A stretch of 47,602 nucleotides of DNA. Origin: an uncultured Muribaculaceae bacterium. Its GTDB lineage: Bacteria; Bacteroidota; Bacteroidia; Bacteroidales; Muribaculaceae. A program made the translations under genes and the position numbers. The stretch covers positions 1 to 47,602 of the forward strand of contig CAJUIT010000021.1 of assembly GCA_910586565.1 (NCBI GenBank), written 5' to 3'. This document shows, piece by piece, positions 17,458 to 25,759 of this stretch (positions are counted from its first letter, which is position 1; each line of letters starts with the position of its first letter). The notes beneath the pieces were generated by a model. It was given only the letters and a program-made list of their open reading frames with translations. It had not been told where the DNA came from and did no database searches.

Positions 17458-17871
17458 ATGAAAGCAGCCGACATAAACGAGGAAAAAGCGACGGCACACC
17501 CCACTGAGGTCATTGTGTGTGGGGGGAGCAATGTGCCCCAATGCCACACCGAAATGGAGCTTGCTTGCCGATGGCTCGGTGAGGTTATCGACAACCTGCG
17601 CATCACCACGCCCTATTTCACCGCTCCCGAAGGGCCTTGCCCCGGTAGCGCTCCCTATCTCAATGCCGTGGCATGTGGAACCACCACCCATACTTCCCGC
17701 GAGCTTTCGGCAATGATGAAAAACTATGAATCATCGCGCGGCCGGCTGCCCGAACACAAAAAAACAGGCCGAATCATTATCGACATCGATGTTGTGAAAT
17801 ATGGTGACACCGTTGTTAGCCCCGACGAATTTGCGTCGGATTATTTCCGCAAAGGGCTATCCCGGCTTTAG
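17458..17871 (+). CDS. folK: Short HPPK-like 2-amino-4-hydroxy-6-hydroxymethyldihydropteridine diphosphokinase
   Basis: 137 aa. Resembles HPPK, which transfers pyrophosphate from ATP to 6-hydroxymethyl-7,8-dihydropterin in folate synthesis. The N-terminal IVCGGSNVP (about 19-27) matches the G-S-N motif, PYLNAVACG the substrate strand, and GRIIIDIDVVKYGD (104-117) the Mg2+-binding D-x-D (Asp109 and Asp111) with the ATP-binding Arg before it. Typical HPPK is about 160 aa. This protein stops soon after that motif and lacks the usual C-terminal strand/helix with the R-x-F-v-L-x-P-L region. There is no sign of a frameshift at the stop. It lies 20 bp after tex and ends 20 bp from convergent comEC. 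Confidence 0.8.
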   Translation: MKAADINEEKATAHPTEVIVCGGSNVPQCHTEMELACRWLGEVIDNLRITTPYFTAPEGPCPGSAPYLNAVACGTTTHTSRELSAMMKNYESSRGRLPEHKKTGRIIIDIDVVKYGDTVVSPDEFASDYFRKGLSRL

Positions 17872-17891
17872 AGCGTGGGCAGCTTCGGGAT

Positions 17892-19913
17892 TCACAAAAG
17901 ACTCCACGCAGGACTTCTGAAGTATGCAATCCCGGCCGAATCGAGCTGTGCCTCACATTCGGCGGCACGGTCGGGGTAAAGAGCCGGCGAAACAATCACA
18001 GAGTCGGCCTGCGATTCTTCGGCCAGCCGGGGGGCATCACCTTTGAAACCGGCAGTCAGCACAAGGTAGCGGCTCACGCATGCCGGTTGACGTTTACGCC
18101 AAACCATCGCAGCTTTTCCTGCAAGCAGAAACTCCCGGTTCCCCACAATCCAAACCGACGAATCGGCATAAAACATGCGGCTCGAAGTGAGCGACCGCAC
18201 AACCTGCACGCTGTCGATGCCCCGTTTTGCACAGAACGGCTTCAACCGTCGACGCAACCGCTCCTGCATTCCGGCATGAAATTTTGGTTTTGCATCGGTT
18301 AGAATCCATGCCTCCCCATCATCACGCAGCAGCAACGACGTTGCAAAATCATCATCAATAAACCACGCCTCACATCCATCCCCCGTGGTTTGGGGCGACA
18401 CGGCATTCAATCCCCACATAAAAGCCGCAACCAAAGCCGCACCAAACAGAAACACTGCCCGTTTCAATCTCAAACCTAACCAAATGGCAGCCAAAGCCGC
18501 ATAGTAAGGCAACAACCACCATCCCGAAAAGTACAATCCTTTCAACGATGCTCCCGGCAACGCCGCCACACCGTCAACACACCATGCCATAGCCGCATAC
18601 AACCCGTTGACCAACGCCCCTAACCAACCTGCGCTGACTCCCGCGGCCACCAACGCCATCTCCAGCATTCCCGCGCCCATGAACAGCGGCAGCATCAGTC
18701 CCACCGGTATATTGGCGAGAATGAAATAGAGGGGCATTTCATGGAAATGGAAGGCTGCGAGCACACCTGTGCCGGCAACGGCACACACGCTCACAACAAT
18801 CCAATCGAGAAGCATCCGCAATGCACCGTTAACCTTACCGATAGGCCGGAAGAACGGCGCGAAAAGCAAAATGGAAGCCACCGCCACAAACGACAGTTGA
18901 AATCCTGCCGAAAAAATTGCCTGCGGGTCGAAAACAAGAATAAGTATCGCGGCAAAACAAAGATTGTTGAGCGGAACCGACCCGCGACGCAAAAATTGGC
19001 CTGCAATGACAACCGTCGCCATCACGGCCGCCCTCACCACCGATGCCGATAATCCTGAAAACAGGGCGAATCCCCACACAAGAAGAACAGTCGCCACCAA
19101 AGCCATCCGTCGGTGGCCGGCAAGTCTGAGCGGGAAAAAGAACAACGACACGATAAAAGCAAGCACGGCCACATGCATCCCGCTCAAAGCGAGCACATGC
19201 GCCACACCGGCGGTTGCGAAACGACTCCGTTCGGCACGGTCAATTCCCCCTGCATCACCTGTGAGCACTGCCTGCAACATCGAGGCTGCAGCGGGTGTCA
19301 ATCCCATGCGGCTATAAATAAAATCGCAGGTGCTTTCGCGCCAACGGAACAGCCTGTTACGCCATCCATTCCCCTCTGCCACAATCTCAAGCGAACCTCC
19401 CGACACTCTGCAACGGGCCACTACCCCGCGGCGTTTGAGATATTGTGTGTCGGTAATTTCATCGGGAACACTCATCAACCGCTCAACAGGTTGAATTTCG
19501 GCGTTGAAAGCAATTGTGTCGCCCGGCTCAACCGCCGGGTAACTGTCGGCATACATAACCGCACATTTGCCGTTACCCAATCCGGGAACCCCATCCACGA
19601 TAATCCGCTGCGACAGTCCACTTGCATTAACCGCACTGACGCATCCGCGGTAATATCCGCGCTTTCCGGTGAATACATTGTCGGGAACTGGAGGGGTGGC
19701 CACCAACATGGCTGCTATCCCCACGCATGCGAAAAAGCCGGCAACCGAAAGCGCCCGGCGGCGCATCATCCCGGCAGTAACAGCCAACACAAGGAGAGCC
19801 GCCCCGACAAATAGCGAGCTGCCTGGCAAAAGATTCGCCGCCGATATCCCCGCCACCAGCATAACAAGCGGCAACAACAACGGCACACCCGGCAAGATTG
19901 GCTTGGGGTTCAT
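17892..19913 (-). CDS. comEC: ComEC/Rec2 family DNA-uptake channel protein
   Basis: 673 aa from ATG 19913; the frame can be extended one codon to a TTG. Three parts are visible: an N-terminal hydrophobic and OB-like region (DUF4131), the Competence domain with the HVLALSGMHVAVLAF signature (about 238-252) and many membrane helices, and a C-terminal soluble domain of about 150 aa. That last part sits where longer ComECs have a metallo-beta-lactamase-like nuclease, but it has no HxHxDH motif and looks degenerate. ComEC carries single-stranded DNA across the inner membrane in transformation. No other competence gene lies nearby. Confidence 0.9.
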   Translation of the reverse strand: MNPKPILPGVPLLLPLVMLVAGISAANLLPGSSLFVGAALLVLAVTAGMMRRRALSVAGFFACVGIAAMLVATPPVPDNVFTGKRGYYRGCVSAVNASGLSQRIIVDGVPGLGNGKCAVMYADSYPAVEPGDTIAFNAEIQPVERLMSVPDEITDTQYLKRRGVVARCRVSGGSLEIVAEGNGWRNRLFRWRESTCDFIYSRMGLTPAAASMLQAVLTGDAGGIDRAERSRFATAGVAHVLALSGMHVAVLAFIVSLFFFPLRLAGHRRMALVATVLLVWGFALFSGLSASVVRAAVMATVVIAGQFLRRGSVPLNNLCFAAILILVFDPQAIFSAGFQLSFVAVASILLFAPFFRPIGKVNGALRMLLDWIVVSVCAVAGTGVLAAFHFHEMPLYFILANIPVGLMLPLFMGAGMLEMALVAAGVSAGWLGALVNGLYAAMAWCVDGVAALPGASLKGLYFSGWWLLPYYAALAAIWLGLRLKRAVFLFGAALVAAFMWGLNAVSPQTTGDGCEAWFIDDDFATSLLLRDDGEAWILTDAKPKFHAGMQERLRRRLKPFCAKRGIDSVQVVRSLTSSRMFYADSSVWIVGNREFLLAGKAAMVWRKRQPACVSRYLVLTAGFKGDAPRLAEESQADSVIVSPALYPDRAAECEAQLDSAGIAYFRSPAWSLL

Positions 19914-19957
19914 CAAAGAAACCTAAAATAATTTTGAACAGCCACTTAGTAGCGGGC

Positions 19958-20725
19958 TTATTTGCGCGCGGTCCATATTTCCCACGACTCGAATGCCTGA
20001 AGCAGCAACATTTCCAAGCCGTTTTTCACCGTGGCTCCCTGCGCCTCACTTTTTTTCATGAACAGCGTCACGTCGGGATTATAAAGCAGGTCGTAGCACA
20101 GGAAATCTGCATCAAGGAGATTATAGGGTATTGCCGGACATTCATCAACATGGGGATACATTCCCAACGGAGTGGTGTTGACAATCACCTTGTGTGTTTC
20201 CATGATTTCGGGGGTAATCTCATCGTAGGTAATCACCCCGTCGCGTTTTGTGCGCGACACAACCAGAGGCTTCACCCCAAGATCCTCAAGCCCGCAACAC
20301 ACCGCTTTTGCAGCGCCTCCCGAACCAAGCACGAGCGCACCTTTGTGGCACGGTTTCAGCAGCGGACGGATAGAATTTACAAATCCTACAATGTCGCTGT
20401 TGAATCCCACAAGTTTGAAATCATTATCTGATTTTCCGCGGTTTATCTGAATAACGTTAACGGCGCCGATGCGTTGGGCCACAGGGTCGACATCGTCGAG
20501 ATAGGCCATGACCTGCTGTTTGTAGGGGATGGTGACATTGAGGCCGTCAAGGTTGGGGTTCTCAGCCAGCACCTCCATGAAATCGCCGATATCGGGGATT
20601 TCAAAATTCACGTAACGCGCATTTATCCCCTCGGCCTGAAACTTCTGATTGAAAAAAGTTTGCGAGAATGAATGAATCAGCGGATAGCCGATGAGTCCAT
20701 AGAGTTTTTCATCTTTCTGTTTCAT
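19958..20725 (-). CDS. aroE: Shikimate 5-dehydrogenase
   Basis: 255 aa. Reduces 3-dehydroshikimate to shikimate with NADPH. Shikimate-binding S-F-S (about 19-21) follows LIGYPLIHS, the catalytic Lys69 lies in LNVTIPYKQ, and the NADP-binding glycine loop is LGSGGAAKAV (about 131-140). The frame extends upstream to GTG 20755, but the -7 promoter element covers 20755-20762, so that codon would not be transcribed; ATG 20725 is the start. It precedes comEC by 44 bp on the same strand and may share transcription. Confidence 0.94.
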   Translation of the reverse strand: MKQKDEKLYGLIGYPLIHSFSQTFFNQKFQAEGINARYVNFEIPDIGDFMEVLAENPNLDGLNVTIPYKQQVMAYLDDVDPVAQRIGAVNVIQINRGKSDNDFKLVGFNSDIVGFVNSIRPLLKPCHKGALVLGSGGAAKAVCCGLEDLGVKPLVVSRTKRDGVITYDEITPEIMETHKVIVNTTPLGMYPHVDECPAIPYNLLDADFLCYDLLYNPDVTLFMKKSEAQGATVKNGLEMLLLQAFESWEIWTARK

Positions 20726-20754
20726 AGCAGGGCAATTTAACGTTTCTTCAACCA

Positions 20755-20787
20755 CAAAGATACGAATAAGTCGAGCGCAATGCCAAA
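20755..20787 (-). promoter_or_regulatory. aroE promoter
   Basis: Minus strand: TTTG (20784-20787), 21 bp spacer, TATCTTTG (20755-20762), both exact matches to the Bacteroidetes consensus. Start near 20748, giving a leader of about 23 nt. Confidence 0.75.
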
Positions 20788-20812
20788 TTTATTTGAGCAT
20801 TGCCGAGCGGGA

Positions 20813-20837
20813 GTATCTTGGGCGTAGCCAAAGATAC
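20813..20837. repeat. Intergenic hairpin element between divergent aroE and nfo
   Basis: GTATCTT (20813-20819) pairs with AAGATAC (20831-20837), and inside it GGC pairs with GCC around a GTA loop. The 25-nt unit is nearly a perfect cruciform. It sits upstream of both divergent promoters, so it is not a terminator of either gene. No second copy is seen in this window. The rest of 20726-21154 holds the aroE and nfo promoters and no gene. Confidence 0.6.
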
Positions 20838-21046
20838 AGAAAATCTTCGACGAAAAAAATAGCATTCTCCACCCTTCTGTCGCTTAACTGCTCTACAAGC
20901 GATTATTTATATCTTCACAACAACTTTAATAGCCACTTCTTACCGGGAATTTAATTTGATTTGGTGAAAGGGGGAGGAAAAACTTCGGAGGAGAAGCGGA
21001 AAGGCAGATTTTTGCGGTGAATTGGCAATTCAACAACATTTTTTGT

Positions 21047-21054
21047 TAACTTTG
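21047..21054 (+). promoter_or_regulatory. -7 element of the nfo promoter
   Basis: TAACTTTG, exact match. A weak -33 (TTGG, 21022-21025) lies 21 bp upstream. Start near 21061, so the leader is about 95 nt to ATG 21155. An upstream in-frame ATG at 21059 would be just outside or at the very end of the transcript. Confidence 0.6.
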
Positions 21055-21154
21055 CGAGTTGGAAACTTCTGAGCCTGCAAATTTACTGCCGGCAGGCTCA
21101 CATGAGAGATTATATCTTTATTACGAATTTGGATTCATCAACGACTACCATAAA

Positions 21155-22006
21155 ATGAAATATATAGGAGCACATGTATCTGTTGACGGCGGCGTGGCCA
21201 ATGCCCCGCTGAGAGCTGCCGACTCCGACATGAAAGCCTTTGCCCTTTTCACCCGCAACCCGTCGCGCTGGCGCTCGGCAGCCATATCCGACAAGGAAGC
21301 CGCCCTGTTCCGCGAACGTTGCGCCACCTTGGGTTATGACCCGAAATTCATCCTTCCCCACGACAGTTTTCTCATCAACCTCGGTTCACCCGACCCTGCC
21401 AAACTGGCAATGTCGCGCGAAGCGTTTCTCGATGAGATTCACCGCTGCAACCAGTTGGGACTCACAATGCTGAATTTCCATCCCGGCTCTCACCTCAATC
21501 AGATTTCGGAGGAGCAGTGCCTTTGCACAATCGCCGAATCGCTCAACATGGTGCTCGACAGCACCGAGGGTGTGATGGCTGTGATAGAGTCGACCGCCGG
21601 ACAAGGGTCGAATCTCGGCTACAAGTTCGACCATCTGGCCGCAATCATCGACCGCGTGGAGGATAAGAGCCGCATCGGCGTGTGCATCGACACCTGCCAT
21701 ACTTTCGCTGCCGGTTACGACCTTGCCACCCCATACGGGTATGAGAAAACCTGGCGTGAGTTCGGCGAAACCATCGGATTTGAATATCTGCGCGGCATGC
21801 ACATCAACGATTCCAAGAAAGGTGTGGGCTCACGTGTCGACCGCCACGCCCCAATCGGCAAAGGGGAGCTCGGCGAGGCATTTTTCAAGATGCTGATGGC
21901 CGACCCCAGGATGAACGACATTCCGCTGATTCTCGAAACTCCCGACGAGGAAATCTGGGGTGAGGAAATAAAGTGGCTCTACAGTCTCGACGGGGCCACC
22001 GACTGA
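21155..22006 (+). CDS. nfo: Deoxyribonuclease IV (AP endonuclease)
   Basis: 283 aa, the usual length for endonuclease IV, which cleaves DNA 5' of abasic sites using three Zn2+ ions. The start MKYIGAHVSVDGG matches the family. Zinc-ligand regions are visible: FHPGSH (around 110), VIESTAGQGSNLGY (around 145), VCIDTCHTFAAGYD (around 179), the HINDSKKGVGSRVDRHAPIG block (around 217-236) and LILETPDE near the end. The 32-codon upstream extension to 21059 adds no family similarity and conflicts with the promoter position. It is a single gene with 98 bp to the next. Confidence 0.95.
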   Translation: MKYIGAHVSVDGGVANAPLRAADSDMKAFALFTRNPSRWRSAAISDKEAALFRERCATLGYDPKFILPHDSFLINLGSPDPAKLAMSREAFLDEIHRCNQLGLTMLNFHPGSHLNQISEEQCLCTIAESLNMVLDSTEGVMAVIESTAGQGSNLGYKFDHLAAIIDRVEDKSRIGVCIDTCHTFAAGYDLATPYGYEKTWREFGETIGFEYLRGMHINDSKKGVGSRVDRHAPIGKGELGEAFFKMLMADPRMNDIPLILETPDEEIWGEEIKWLYSLDGATD

Positions 22007-22104
22007 CCATTACCCCGGGGAAGAAATACCGGAGGGGGAACTTCAAATTCCGATTACATTACTTGCATTCAGAAAAAACAATACAAAACACAACTTAAAC
22101 CATC

Positions 22105-23994
22105 ATGAAAACTAAACCAGATTTAAGCTTCTGGAAGCTTTGGAACCTCAGCTTCGGTTTCTTTGGCGTTCAGATTGCTTATGCCCTCCAGAGCGCCAAC
22201 GTGAGCCGCATCTTCGCCACATTGGGCGCCGACCCTCACGACCTGAGCTATTTCTGGATTCTTCCCCCGCTCATGGGTCTGATTTTGCAACCTATCGTAG
22301 GAACCGCATCCGACAAAACATGGAACCGTTTCGGCCGTCGTCTCCCCTACCTCATTGTGGGCGCGCTTGTTGCCGTTGTCGTAATGTGCCTTCTGCCCAA
22401 CGCCGGCAGCTTCGGTCTGGCAGTTTCGTCGGCCATCCTCATCGGTCTGATTGCACTGATGCTTCTCGACACCTCAATCAACATGGCCATGCAGCCGTTC
22501 AAAATGCTTGTGGGCGACATGGTTAACGAAAAACAGAAAGGTCTGGCCTATTCCATCCAGAGCTTCCTGTGCAACGCCGGCTCCATTGTTGGCTACGTGT
22601 TCCCCTTCCTCCTCACATGGATCGGATTCCAGAACACCGCCGCTGCAGGTGTGATTCCCGAAACCGTGGTGTTCTCGTTCTACTTCGGTGCGGCTATCCT
22701 GCTTCTGTGCGTGGTCTACTCACTCGCCAAAATCAAGGAATGGCCCCCGCAAACCTACGCCGAATATAACGGCGGTGCCGACGTTAACGGCAAACAGGAG
22801 AAAACCAACCTTTTCAAACTGCTTGTAAAGGCTCCCTCAACATTCTGGACAGTTGGCCTTGTGCAGTTCTTCTGCTGGTTTGCATTCCTGTTCATGTGGA
22901 CCTACACCAACGGCACAATCGCTAAAAACGCTTTCAATTGCCCCGAAACCACAACTATCCACGGCATCGAACAGCTCGATGGTGACAAGGTTGTGAAGAG
23001 CTATACCGCAAAATACATCCTTTCGGCCGACTCGCTGCTCATCGTCGACCACGGCAAAGCCGCCGTTGCCGGAGTGGTGGCCGACGGCACTTTCACCCCC
23101 GCACAGAATGTGGTGATGGTGAAAACCGACAACGAAACCTATCCCATCAAGGCCGGAGGCCTTAACATCGAGGCACCCGCCCAAGGGATAGCACTCTCAA
23201 CCCCCATGATTGCCGACGGCATGCTGGCAGGTGTTGACGGCGTTACAACCTTCCGTTTCAACGAACCCGTTAACTGCGAAGGCACAACCCTCCTCATCGA
23301 CGGCGTTGCCACACAGGCACCCGCAAGCCTTACAATTGTCGACCGCCTCTCGCGCCTTGACAAGGATAGCAAAATCATCCTCGCCGACATCTACACCCAC
23401 GACCCCAACAGTGGCGAACTCTTCCTCGACGGCACAAGCGACGGTGTGCTCACCGACCCCTCCAACGCTCGTTTTGAAACCAGCGTGGTGCTCAACACCG
23501 AATCGCCCCAATATAACGACGCAGGCAACTGGGTAGGTATTCTATTCGCAATTCAGGCCATTGGGTCAGTGCTCTGGGCTGTTGTGCTCCCCATGTTCCG
23601 CAGCCGCAAGTTCTCCTACTCGCTCAGCCTCTTGCTCGGCGCCGCAGGCTTCATCTCGGCCGGTTACTTCACCGACCCCTATCTGCTGTTTGTGTCGTTC
23701 GTTCTCATCGGTTGCGCATGGGCCGCTATGCTCGCATGGCCTTTCACCATCCTCACCAACTCGCTCAAGAGCGGCAACATCGGTGCTTACCTCGGACTGT
23801 TCAACTGCTCGATTTGCCTGCCGCAGATTGCCGGCGCGCTTCTTGGCGGCTGGATTCTGTCGATGCTCGGCAATCCCGACGAACTCGCTCCGCAGTACAT
23901 GATGATGGTTATCGCCGGCATCTCGCTGCTGCTCGGTGCCATCTCGGTGGTATTCATCAAGGAACACGAATCAAAAACTGAAACAGCAAAATGA
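22105..23994 (+). CDS. MFS sugar transporter (SLC45/GPH-like) with large periplasmic insertion
   Basis: 629 aa; related carriers are usually about 450 aa. The N-half has six helices and the R-F-G-R-R-L-P-Y motif (76-83) in the loop after TM2, typical of SLC45/sucrose-maltose symporters. TM7 (about 247-267) is followed not by a short loop but by about 190 residues (277-468) with soluble, beta-rich character and repeated short acidic motifs. TM8 then begins at GNWVGILFAIQ (474). With a cytoplasmic N-terminus this insertion lies in the periplasm. The next gene, a lipoprotein, overlaps the stop by 4 bp (ATGA), so the two are co-translated. Substrate unknown; an oligosaccharide such as maltose is a family-based guess. 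Confidence 0.9.
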   Translation: MKTKPDLSFWKLWNLSFGFFGVQIAYALQSANVSRIFATLGADPHDLSYFWILPPLMGLILQPIVGTASDKTWNRFGRRLPYLIVGALVAVVVMCLLPNAGSFGLAVSSAILIGLIALMLLDTSINMAMQPFKMLVGDMVNEKQKGLAYSIQSFLCNAGSIVGYVFPFLLTWIGFQNTAAAGVIPETVVFSFYFGAAILLLCVVYSLAKIKEWPPQTYAEYNGGADVNGKQEKTNLFKLLVKAPSTFWTVGLVQFFCWFAFLFMWTYTNGTIAKNAFNCPETTTIHGIEQLDGDKVVKSYTAKYILSADSLLIVDHGKAAVAGVVADGTFTPAQNVVMVKTDNETYPIKAGGLNIEAPAQGIALSTPMIADGMLAGVDGVTTFRFNEPVNCEGTTLLIDGVATQAPASLTIVDRLSRLDKDSKIILADIYTHDPNSGELFLDGTSDGVLTDPSNARFETSVVLNTESPQYNDAGNWVGILFAIQAIGSVLWAVVLPMFRSRKFSYSLSLLLGAAGFISAGYFTDPYLLFVSFVLIGCAWAAMLAWPFTILTNSLKSGNIGAYLGLFNCSICLPQIAGALLGGWILSMLGNPDELAPQYMMMVIAGISLLLGAISVVFIKEHESKTETAK

Positions 23995-24359
23995 AAAAGA
24001 TTCTTTATATGGCATGCGCCGCGGTAGCCGCAACTTTCACCGCTTGCACCGGCACTGCCGACTACGACAACTACGTTGAGACACTCGGTGCTCAGCCCGC
24101 AGTAATCGACACAATCTCGTCGCCTCAATCCTACGCCAACTACATCGAGAACCTCAACGCCATCGCCGTTGAATTCGAACAGAAGGATGTGAAACTCGAT
24201 GCAACCCAGGCCGATGAGATTGCAACACTCGGAATGAAGATTCAGGAAGCGCTCGAAGCCAAATACAACCAATTGGCGCAGACACCGATGACTCTCCCCG
24301 ACGCATTCCCCGTTGAATGCGATTCCACAGCAACAGCTTGCTGCGACAGCATCAACTAA
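23991..24359 (+). CDS. Small lipoprotein coupled to the MFS carrier
   Basis: 122 aa. A lipoprotein signal (MKKILYMACAAVAATFTAC) places the acylated Cys at residue 19. The mature protein is about 100 aa, mostly helical and acidic, ends with a Cys-Cys pair (TACCDSIN), and has no domain I recognise. Its ATG overlaps the MFS stop codon, and a strong terminator follows, so the two form a two-gene operon. A periplasmic partner for the MFS insertion is a plausible inference only. Confidence 0.85.
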   Translation: MKKILYMACAAVAATFTACTGTADYDNYVETLGAQPAVIDTISSPQSYANYIENLNAIAVEFEQKDVKLDATQADEIATLGMKIQEALEAKYNQLAQTPMTLPDAFPVECDSTATACCDSIN

Positions 24360-24378
24360 TTGAAACCTCATTTACAGC

Positions 24379-24419
24379 AAGGCGGTGTGTCATGAATTTT
24401 GACACACCGCCTTTATTTT
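24379..24419. terminator. Bidirectional terminator between convergent genes
   Basis: AAGGCGGTGTGTCA (24379-24392) pairs perfectly with TGACACACCGCCTT (24400-24413) over a 7-nt loop, followed by TATTTTA. It serves the lipoprotein operon, and with its symmetrical AA/TT ends probably also the convergent gene at 24442. The core GGTGTGTCA...TGACACACC recurs after mutL. Confidence 0.85.
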
Positions 24420-24441
24420 AAGCCTGAGCATTGTAAGAACG

Positions 24442-25572
24442 TCAGCGAATGCCGATTGCGAAAAAGGGATTGGGGGGCACAAGGTCGACTGCCATAGCAC
24501 CGGCGCGCGATGCGGGAAGCGTTTGCATCACCCTCCCGGCAAAACCATCGCCCAATCGGCTCCGCAGGTGATGCGCCACCACCCCCATAGTCATGCGCAG
24601 ATTCATTTCCACACATGGCACAAGACCGAATTTGCCGTCACGCTCCCTCACAATCATCATGTCGATTCCCAGAAATCCGCGATAACTGCTCCCCACGAGT
24701 TCCGACAACACACTTTCGAGCGCAACTTTCACATCCTCAATCAATGCCACGGGTAATTTCGCGGCAATCTTTTCAAGAATCTCAGCATCGGAAATCAAAA
24801 GGTTGCCGGTGTAGGCGTTCCCTGCCGTAGCGAACCACGACAGCCCGTAAAACGTCACCCGCCCCTCCCCGTCGCTCGAAAACAACATGGCGAAATCGCT
24901 ATCTTTATCGTAAGCTGGCTCAAGCATAACCGAGCCCTGTGTGGCAATTATGCCGCGGCAACGCTCAAGCAGCACATCAAAAGGGGCGCTGCCGCTTGCA
25001 ACCACCCCCCTGCCGCTCGACGACCACGGACTTTTAATGTAAAACCCGCCATGCTCTCGGGCAAACCCGACGACATCCTCAACCGATTTAGCCTCACAGG
25101 CACCCCGCGGAGCGGCAACACCATAGCGCGAAAAATCCACTTCATCGCCCAATCGCTCATTAATGACAGTTGCCGACCGGCGGTGACTTAGCATGCTCAG
25201 TTCGTCGGCGTTTCCCATCCCCCTATTCAACAGATTGCTCTCCAACCCGCGGTTGACGAGAGCCTGCTCTACATAAGTGCTCCACCCCCAGGGGAGCAGC
25301 ACGTCGGGCGACAAACCGGCAAGCGAATCGACAAACGCCGGTCCGGCACCAAAGCGGCTAATCATGTCACTCTCCCACTCGGCGAGCCGTTCGGTTTCCT
25401 CGGGCGACAGATGCTGAGGAATCAGCACAAAATCGTCGGGCGTGCCCATCCACCACATCAGCGGAGCACCGTGTGTGGCCAATAAAGCCGCTTGCCGCGG
25501 CGGAGTGAAGCGGCGGCAGTTTTTTGCCAATGCTATATCATTTTCGGGGCAGAACCAAAACAGCTTGCTCAT
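24442..25572 (-). CDS. Uncharacterised ATP-grasp-like protein
   Basis: 376 aa, no signal peptide. I do not know a named family. The middle has FYIKSPWSSSGRGVV (about 177-191), which looks like the ATP-grasp lysine followed by the small-residue loop. The C-terminal half has FLGIDMMIVRE (about 301-311) and CVEMNLRMTMG (about 322-332), matching the metal-binding D-x-x and E-x-N motifs of the fold. The N-terminus starts FWFCPENDIALA, an N-D-x-A-L-A pattern seen in related Bacteroidetes proteins of unknown function. ATP-grasp enzymes join a carboxylate to an amine or thiol, so a ligase role is likely but the substrate is unknown. Monocistronic, with its own promoter. Confidence 0.75.
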   Translation of the reverse strand: MSKLFWFCPENDIALAKNCRRFTPPRQAALLATHGAPLMWWMGTPDDFVLIPQHLSPEETERLAEWESDMISRFGAGPAFVDSLAGLSPDVLLPWGWSTYVEQALVNRGLESNLLNRGMGNADELSMLSHRRSATVINERLGDEVDFSRYGVAAPRGACEAKSVEDVVGFAREHGGFYIKSPWSSSGRGVVASGSAPFDVLLERCRGIIATQGSVMLEPAYDKDSDFAMLFSSDGEGRVTFYGLSWFATAGNAYTGNLLISDAEILEKIAAKLPVALIEDVKVALESVLSELVGSSYRGFLGIDMMIVRERDGKFGLVPCVEMNLRMTMGVVAHHLRSRLGDGFAGRVMQTLPASRAGAMAVDLVPPNPFFAIGIR

Positions 25573-25609
25573 GGGTGGTTACTCAGATAATGTTGAACTA
25601 TTTCTATTG

Positions 25610-25617
25610 CAAAATTA
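25610..25617 (-). promoter_or_regulatory. -7 element for the ATP-grasp-like gene
   Basis: Minus-strand TAATTTTG, exact consensus, 38 nt before the start codon. No good -33 at 19-21 bp. The same 187-bp gap must hold the mutL promoter; TACCTTTA (25630-25637, plus) with ATTG 20 bp upstream is a weak candidate. Confidence 0.45.
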
Positions 25618-25759
25618 CTAAATTTTATCTACCTTTACATTAGTGATTAATCAGCCTTGTGAGCCTCACAACGCACTTTTAACGCTTTACCTGCGCATCT
25701 CTCCCGCGCAAAGCCGCCGGGCGGTGCCAAGTCCGTAAAAACATAATCCACACCAGAAA

